Shown piece after piece: positions 59,501 to 64,000 of a DNA stretch of 64,000 nt (positions are counted from its first letter, which is position 1; the number at the start of each line of letters is the position of its first letter). The stretch covers positions 81,485,127 through 81,549,126 of the forward strand of contig NC_086378.1 of NCBI RefSeq assembly GCF_036588685.1, written 5' to 3'. Position numbers and translations under genes: made by a program. The stretch comes from Mytilus trossulus (Eukaryota > Mollusca > Bivalvia > Mytilida > Mytilidae). The notes under the pieces were generated by a model that was not told the origin of the DNA, did not search any database, and saw only the letters and a list, made by a program, of their open reading frames with translations.

Positions 59501-61457
59501 TAATTATACATGTATAGTCGCCGTCACGTAAAATTGGCACCATGATTTTTGTCAAAATTTTCTAAAATATTGACCGCGTTTACTCGAGATCATGTTTTTC
59601 AACTAGCGGGATAAAAATCCAATCCAAATATATACTAATGTCCTACCTTTTATTGTGTTTGCACAGTATAATCCTGACCTTCACAAAATCCAAGATTATT
59701 TTGTATGGTGGAATCCGACATTGTTATTACCGGAAGTGTTGCCGTGGAGTCCACGTGCTCTCAATTTTCTTGTGTCTCTCGGAGCTGTGCGTCATCTTTA
59801 AGCAAAAAGCGCGGGAAATCGTATCATCAGTGACAATGATATTACCGGAGAGTAACGAATGTTATGTAGTAAGGGATCCTCATAGAAACCAAGATGGCGG
59901 TTTTACAATGAAAACAATCTTGAATAATGTGAAGGTCAGGATAATACAGTGCAAACACAATAAAAGGTAGGACAGTAGTATATATTTGGATTAGATTTTT
60001 ATTCCGCTAACTGAAAAACATGATCTCGAGTAAACGCGGTCGATATTTAAGAAAATTTTGACAAAAATCATGGTGCCAATTTTACGTGACGGCGACTATA
60101 GTTACATATAGATTCTAACATTGATACCAGTGGATTATCGGATTTATCCAATCGAGATAGTTAAATTATCAATTTTAAAGTCCGAGCCGCCTCGGCGAGG
60201 ACTTTAAAATTTATAATTAAACTATCGAGATTGGATAAATCCGATAATCCACTTGTAACTATGTAAGAATCTGTTTCTCTAATGATTAAAAAGACATTTT
60301 CTTTTTTTGTTAACCGAAAATCCCCTTCGAGTGCCTTTCACATTGCACGGAAGTTGTCAATTTCATTAACACCTGTTACCGTATTTTGATTCATTCAGTT
60401 AGCTAAAAAGGTCATGACCCTCAAAATCATCCAATGATCTTTTGAGATCACCAGCAACCACACGTTGATTAAATTTTTTTATACAATGGGTTTGGAAAGG
60501 GATAAATTTCCATCGAGTTAGAGAAATAATTTATATATGTTTATCATTACAGAATCACCTGAAGAAATTGGTTCAACTCCATCTGCATCATCTAGTACCA
60601 ACAATACCAGTGGACCATTAATTCAAAACTGTAGTCTATTACGGCAACCAGGTTTAGTCCAATCAAGTCTCACAAGTCTAAGCTTGATACAAACCATCCC
60701 TGGCTACAGTTCATACATACCACCACTAAACAGTATACCAAGTCCTAGATACCAAGGCAGCATCTCAACAACATCAGGATATACAAGCTACGTCCCAACA
60801 AGACCAAATTACAGACCTACAAGTTCCAGATATAGCCCACTTAGTCCAAGCTATCAACCTACAAGCCCAAGTTACAGTCCAGCTAGTCCAAGCTACAGTC
60901 CAACTAGCCCGAGCTACAGTCCCACTAGTCCAAGTTACAGTCCAACCAGCCCAAGTTACAGTCCAACTAGCCCGAGCTACAGTCCTACAAGCCCAAGCTA
61001 CAGTCCTTCAAGCCCAAGATACAGTCCAACAAGACCAGGCTACAGTTCAACATGCTCAATCTATAGACCAACAAGACTAAGATACAGTCCAACAAATCCT
61101 AGATATTGTTCAACAAGACCAAGTTGCAGTCCAGCTAGTCCAAGTTATGGTCCATCAAGCTCAAGTTACTGTCCAAGTCCTAGCTATAGTCCAACAAGTC
61201 AAGGTTACTTTCCAACAAGCCCAAGTTACAGTCCAGCTAGTCCAAGTTATGGTCCAACAAGCCCAAGTTACTGTTTAAGTCCGAGCTATAGTCCAACAAG
61301 TCCAAGTTACTGCCCAACAAGCCCAAGTTACAGTCCAGCTAGTCCAAGTTACGGTCCAACAAGCCCAAGTTACTGTCCAAGTCCGAGCTATAGTCCAACA
61401 AGTCCAAGTTACTGCCCAATAAGCCCAAGCTATAGTCCAGATTATAACTTCTTGTAA
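50537..61457 (+). CDS. MATH-domain protein with RNA polymerase II CTD-like heptad tail (8 exons)
   Basis: Exons: 50476-50573 (ATG 50537), 51098-51262, 52284-52386, 54368-54484, 55532-55602, 56750-56814, 58035-58128, 60553-61457. Every junction is GT-AG, and all splice phases match, giving 518 codons with one stop at the end. Order: a basic start ([10 protein letters not shown]), a RanBP2-like acidic/LPDHFYL module (about 13-68), a MATH (TRAF-like) domain (about 70-217), and a Ser/Pro/Tyr tail with about 30 YSPTSPS-type heptads (about 297-518). The MATH fold in USP7 recognises short P/AxxS peptides; the RNA polymerase II tail is a phosphorylated platform for RNA processing factors. Neither a ubiquitin protease nor a polymerase core is present before, between or after these exons. 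Function is unknown. I infer an adaptor with a CTD-mimic tail. Opposite in direction to the TRIM copies, whose promoter is about 3 kb away. Confidence 0.85.
51098..51262 (+). other. exon 2: RanBP2-like acidic/LPDHFYL module
   Basis: 165 bases, phase 1 at both ends (55 codons), so it can be gained or skipped without breaking the frame. The peptide starts [20 protein letters not shown] and has [11 protein letters not shown] followed by a Cys pair (CIDC). The minus-strand exon at 40370-42254 ends with a similar stretch (DSDDRIDYIEF...QFFLPDHFYLYEK, then CIGC). I recall a comparable acidic plus 'LPPTFF' segment after Ran-binding domains in vertebrate RanBP2. Confidence 0.7.
53470..53755 (+). repeat. 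dispersed 'atgccccac' repeat, copy 2
   Basis: Copy of the repeat at 48480 in intron 3 of the MATH/heptad gene ('tatgccccactgaggagcat', ending 'gtacttgagccacatttttg'). Confidence 0.75.
53848..54050. mobile_element. 200-bp MITE with ACTGTAAACCAA ends
   Basis: Left end ACTGTAAACCAACTTATTTTCGCG and right end CGCGAAAATAATTTGGTTTACAGT are inverted copies with TA outside each, fitting a Tc1/mariner-type insertion. Interior has many short CGCGAA motifs. In intron 3 of the MATH/heptad gene. Confidence 0.88.
55220..55505 (+). repeat. dispersed 'atgccccac' repeat, copy 3
   Basis: Shorter copy of the repeat at 48480 (from about 'catttatgggcattatg' to 'atgaacatattcttgttt') immediately upstream of exon 5 of the MATH/heptad gene. 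Confidence 0.65.
55612..55820. mobile_element. MITE related to 63406-63622
   Basis: The ends 'ggggatacatttattttcgtgg' and 'aataatgaatccacagta' are inverted and similar to those at 63406-63622 ('tactgtggattcatttattt' / 'aatgaattcatagta'). The middle of both shares 'tggatatttaatttc(g/a)tggtttt'. Non-coding. Confidence 0.75.
57146..57620 (-). mobile_element. pearl/HINE-like element, inverse relative of 2861-3714
   Basis: Begins TATACTCCCGCTTTAAAAAA, passes through a GTCTGTCC/TCAGTCAG microsatellite and two diverged 168-bp core units, and ends GCTCGCAGTTTCACTTGTTA. Both ends match the element at 2861 in inverse orientation, so two insertions of one family carry different core copy numbers. It is in intron 6 of the MATH/heptad gene; the open frame through it is repeat sequence. 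Confidence 0.8.
58161..58285. repeat. minisatellite of ~31-bp units
   Basis: Four copies of 'gcttacctggctcatagggc' + 'aagtgagctt(gc)' stand in tandem just downstream of exon 7. Each contains a CACTTGCC/GGCAAGTG-type palindrome. Non-coding. Confidence 0.85.
59373..59512. repeat. minisatellite of ~38-bp units
   Basis: Four tandem copies of 'catcagttttgaagaatcag' + 'tgatttaattatac' in intron 7 of the MATH/heptad gene. Confidence 0.85.
59513..60100. mobile_element. 588-bp foldback element with ~190-bp arms
   Basis: Starts TATAGTCGCCGTCACGTAAA and ends with the exact inverse TTTACGTGACGGCGACTATA. The arms pair for about 190 bases (CTCGAGATCATG, CCTTTTATTGTGTTTGCAC and their complements). The 110-codon frame inside (59638-59970) spans both arms and is not a gene. 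Confidence 0.9.
60101..60274. repeat. palindromic element next to the foldback
   Basis: Arms 'gtggattatcggatttatcc' and 'ggataaatccgataatccac' pair through 'cgagatagtt' and 'aaactatcgag' to an apex CCGCCTCGGCG. It abuts the foldback element at 60100 and lies about 280 bases before the heptad exon. Confidence 0.85.
60553..61457 (+). other. exon 8: RNA polymerase II CTD-like heptad exon
   Basis: The last exon starts [15 protein letters not shown], passes through a Ser/Thr-rich linker and from about 60790 becomes heptads. Five perfect YSPTSPS units stand in a row (about 60893-60997), then variants such as [28 protein letters not shown], and three six-residue YCPSPS or YCLSPS units. A 20- to 21-codon compound block ([26 protein letters not shown]) repeats about three times, so the array grew by higher-order duplication. 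It stops at YSPDYNFL, without the acidic end of RPB1. Confidence 0.95.
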
Positions 61458-62806
61458 TGGACAAGGTTCACTTATGGGGGTTATATCACAAAATGGCCTT
61501 AAATATCAACTTTATCATAAAACACCAAAAAGGTAGTAATTTGGTTCTTTTAAAAATTGGTCTATTTCAAAAGTCTAAATGCTAAATAAATCAGTTTTTT
61601 CCATAAAAGTACTAATATTATCCAAAGTAGGCCCATTTTGGATATTTTGTCAAAATTTGATGTTTTTGTGCAGTTTCAAGATCTTAAAGCTTTAGGAAAA
61701 CCTTGGCTGCCACCAACGATCCAAAATGTTTGTAACCATCAATATAAACAAGAATTATCTTTAAAAAAGATATCCGATGTATTTAAATTTGAGTATATGT
61801 TTAAAACTATCATTTTGAAAACCTTCAGAAGCACAATGGCTTAATGATGCAGGACCTCTTTAATAAAATCTCCATCTGAATGTAACTACAAGAAATTCTT
61901 TACTAAGTCTGGTTATATTAAGGCATTTATATATAACTTGTGGAATATTGTGATGACACCTAAAAATTTTTTTGGTCAAAAAATCTAGTGCAAATAAAAA
62001 GAAACAAATATACATTTACTATTGTTTGCATTAAACTTAATTCATGGTTAACAAAGCTCAAACTATTGGTAGTATAAGTAGTATCTTTCTGTTTACATGC
62101 ACCGAAACCCAGCAGAAATCTCACATGCGTAGGTGCGTTCTAAAAGTCATGTACGTTCGTACAACAAAGTTGACATTAAAAATCATGTAATTGTCCCGAA
62201 TAAACAGCTGTCATGGATGCAAAGAGTTATTGGAGAAACAATTATAATAAAAATATAAATCTTTGTAAGATCTAGTTAAAATATTTTTAGTTTTTCACTT
62301 GCTTTCAATCACTATATAATTTTCGAGACGTTTTTTCAAACACAACCAAATCACCCACCATGACAGCATTTTATCCAATCACAGAAAGGATTTTCGAGCA
62401 TGCGTAGTCTGTTGCCATAGTGAAGCGTCCTTAAGTTCAAAGTGCACAAACCAAAACTATACCGACTACGTCGCAACAAAAAATAGGATTGTGGACGGCA
62501 GTCAAGGTTAATTATGCCAAAAACAATCAAAATTATGGATTTTATTTTTTACCAAAATTTACCTAAAATACAATAATGTTTATTTCAGGGATCATAGCTT
62601 TATAAATTTTAAGGGAAGGTGAAAAAAAAAAATTTTTTTTGTCTTATAGTATTATTGTAATTTTTTTGACCGATTTAAAATATAAAAAAGATTTTGTGCC
62701 AATTAAGACCCTTCTTGAACCTTCTCCTTTTTTCACAAATGTTTTTTTTTTACTCCAGCAGACGGAGTCTGTAAGGACAGCTGTTATTAGATGAGAACAG
62801 TATTTT
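61458..62806. other. 3' flank of the MATH/heptad gene, no further exon seen
   Basis: I looked for a ubiquitin protease or polymerase core downstream and saw none. AATAAA-type signals occur (for example 61585 'aaataaat'), so the transcript could end near. The rest is AT-rich. Confidence 0.5.
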
Positions 62807-62870
62807 GATATTCCAACAAGGCCAAGCTACATTCCAACAGATTACCCAGTAAGGTCCAGTTTACAGTCCT
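62807..62870 (+). pseudogene. decayed heptad remnant
   Basis: 'atattccaacaaggccaagctac' reads IPTRPSY and is followed by IPTDYPVRSS: two or three heptad-like units with drifted residues. The piece lies 1.35 kb beyond the stop codon. It is probably a fragment of an earlier longer array or of a duplicate exon. Confidence 0.5.
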
Positions 62871-63082
62871 TTTTATTAGCATTCCATTCACACTCTTCTA
62901 TATTCATCATCCATTAGTTGATAAACAAACCTGCAACATGAACTAGACACAAAAAATATTGAATGTTATAATAAATAGTTTTTCTTAAAATGTATTGAAT
63001 TCCAGGCAATGTTTGCCATGATTTGGATAACAGTAGTGTCACTTTTATAGACTTAATTGATATAAATGCATATTCGTAGCCA

Positions 63083-63112
63083 GGAAAGGGGGGGGGGGGG
63101 GGGGGGGGGGGG
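63083..63112. repeat. G homopolymer
   Basis: A run of about 25 G. Like the C/G runs at 26422, 35889 and 36419, its exact length is unlikely to be reliable in the assembly. Confidence 0.7.
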
Positions 63113-63405
63113 TTTGAAAACAAATAAGCACTGTTAAAGTCAATGTTCTGTTAGAATTGTGACTGTTAAAGTCGAGTTTGTGAGTCCAACGAACCCCCCT
63201 TTGGAAATTCCTGGATACGGGCCTGAAATGTGTAATAGAATATTTGTTAGAATTACATTATATCTGTTTATGATTGGTCAGAACCCTAGCAGTAGCCTCT
63301 AGAACCTTTATTAATTGAATGAACAATTATACTAATATTTTTTACGGAATCATTGCACAACTGCATTTAAAAAAAGATAAAAAAAGAGTTGCTGGAAAAC
63401 TGACA

Positions 63406-63622
63406 TACTGTGGATTCATTTATTTTCATGGTTACCAATTTTCTTGGTTTGAGAAAAATTTGCATATTAGTGGATATTTAATTTCATGGTTTTAGCAAAG
63501 TCTGCACACATTCCTTTAGAATATTTGTAGTTCCTTGAATATTTGAATTTGTGGTTCTCTTGTAACCACAATATCCACGAAAATTAGTATTCAACGAATA
63601 TTAATGAATTCATAGTAATCAG
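63406..63622. mobile_element. MITE with TACTGTGGATTCATT ends
   Basis: Ends 'tactgtggattcatttattt' (63407 on) and 'aatgaattcatagta' are inverted with a TA edge. The interior resembles 55612-55820. Non-coding. Confidence 0.8.
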
Positions 63623-64000
63623 AAGACCTTTACAGCAATATCATACACACCAATTCATGTGATGTTATAAATGTCACAAAATAGTATTGTCATGTTTTGG
63701 GTAACAATCTACTCCATAACCATTGATCTTTGTTGTTGTTTAATTCATTATACTTATTGATACAAATTTTAATCATAATGTCTTTTTTAATTAATGATTT
63801 TTTATTGCTTTTCATGACAATAGTCACCGACTGAGCCATGTGTAAGGGTAAAAGAACACCATGCAATATCATATTTATAACCGGCATTTTAACATAAGGT
63901 ATAATACATGTACAAAAAGATAATATTTACATTTGTTATTGATTGCATTGAATTTACATGAAAAATAGTTATAACATATTTATATTTTTGAAGATGGAAT

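Noticed and set aside
59638-59970. 110-codon frame
   Set aside because: Lies across both arms of a 588-bp foldback element; not conserved-looking and repeat-derived.
60553-61457. C-terminal part of the RNA polymerase II RPB1 gene
   Set aside because: No polymerase core upstream; the exon joins in phase to a MATH domain, and the heptads end in DYNFL without the usual acidic tail.

Overview
The window is animal nuclear DNA: AT-rich, with split genes, GT-AG junctions and a very dense load of short foldback transposons. Several dispersed repeats (for example the block reading 'cttttgtagacgaaacgcg' near 19950 and 46610) are ones I associate with marine mussels, so a bivalve, probably Mytilus, is my best guess. 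That is inference, not a search result. I see no rRNA, tRNA, CRISPR array or prokaryotic feature.

Minus strand, about 47.4k down to 2.7k: two tandem copies of one gene family. The left copy has an IRF/ISRE-like promoter and untranslated exon near 29.8-30.0k and an intact RING/B-box/coiled-coil (TRIM-type) exon at 23.0-24.3k. Phase-1 exons follow that look like pieces of the nucleoporin RanBP2/Nup358: FG-rich sequence with two RanBP2-type zinc fingers and a 15-fold 11-residue repeat (15.7-17.4k), FG linkers (13.6-13.9k and a relic at 12.6k), FG plus a Ran-binding domain (7.9-8.9k), and a Pro/Val/Lys-rich exon (2.7-2.8k). The right copy is compact (47.2k to 40.4k): a similar promoter, a TRIM exon that has lost its RING, an FG/Ran-binding exon with frameshifts, and an FG/zinc-finger/Ran-binding exon. 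Every junction I could place has matching splice phase, so the parsimonious reading is a TRIM-RanBP2-like fusion gene, duplicated, with the right copy decaying.

Plus strand, 50.5k to 61.5k: an eight-exon gene whose splice phases all match. It predicts a 518-residue protein: a short RanBP2-like acidic/LPDHFYL module, a MATH (TRAF-like) domain most like the N-terminal domain of USP7, and a tail of about 30 heptads of the YSPTSPS type, otherwise the hallmark of the RNA polymerase II largest subunit. No protease or polymerase core is present. I know of no described protein with this architecture; this and the TRIM-RanBP2 fusion are the main discoveries offered.

The rest is mostly mobile DNA: an L1-like LINE 3' part (1-1949), a LINE fragment (32.2-32.5k), a large single-exon DDE-like transposase gene (36.8-39.4k), a 4.7-kb inverted-repeat element with a 6-bp target duplication (17.7-22.4k), a 2.5-kb inverted-repeat element full of ~195-bp tandem repeats (27.0-29.4k), a 1.3-kb foldback element (10.0-11.2k), pearl/HINE-like elements with 168-bp repeats (2.9-3.7k, 57.1-57.6k) and about a dozen MITEs. 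One MITE sits between perfect 8-bp target duplications and another between TTAA sites.
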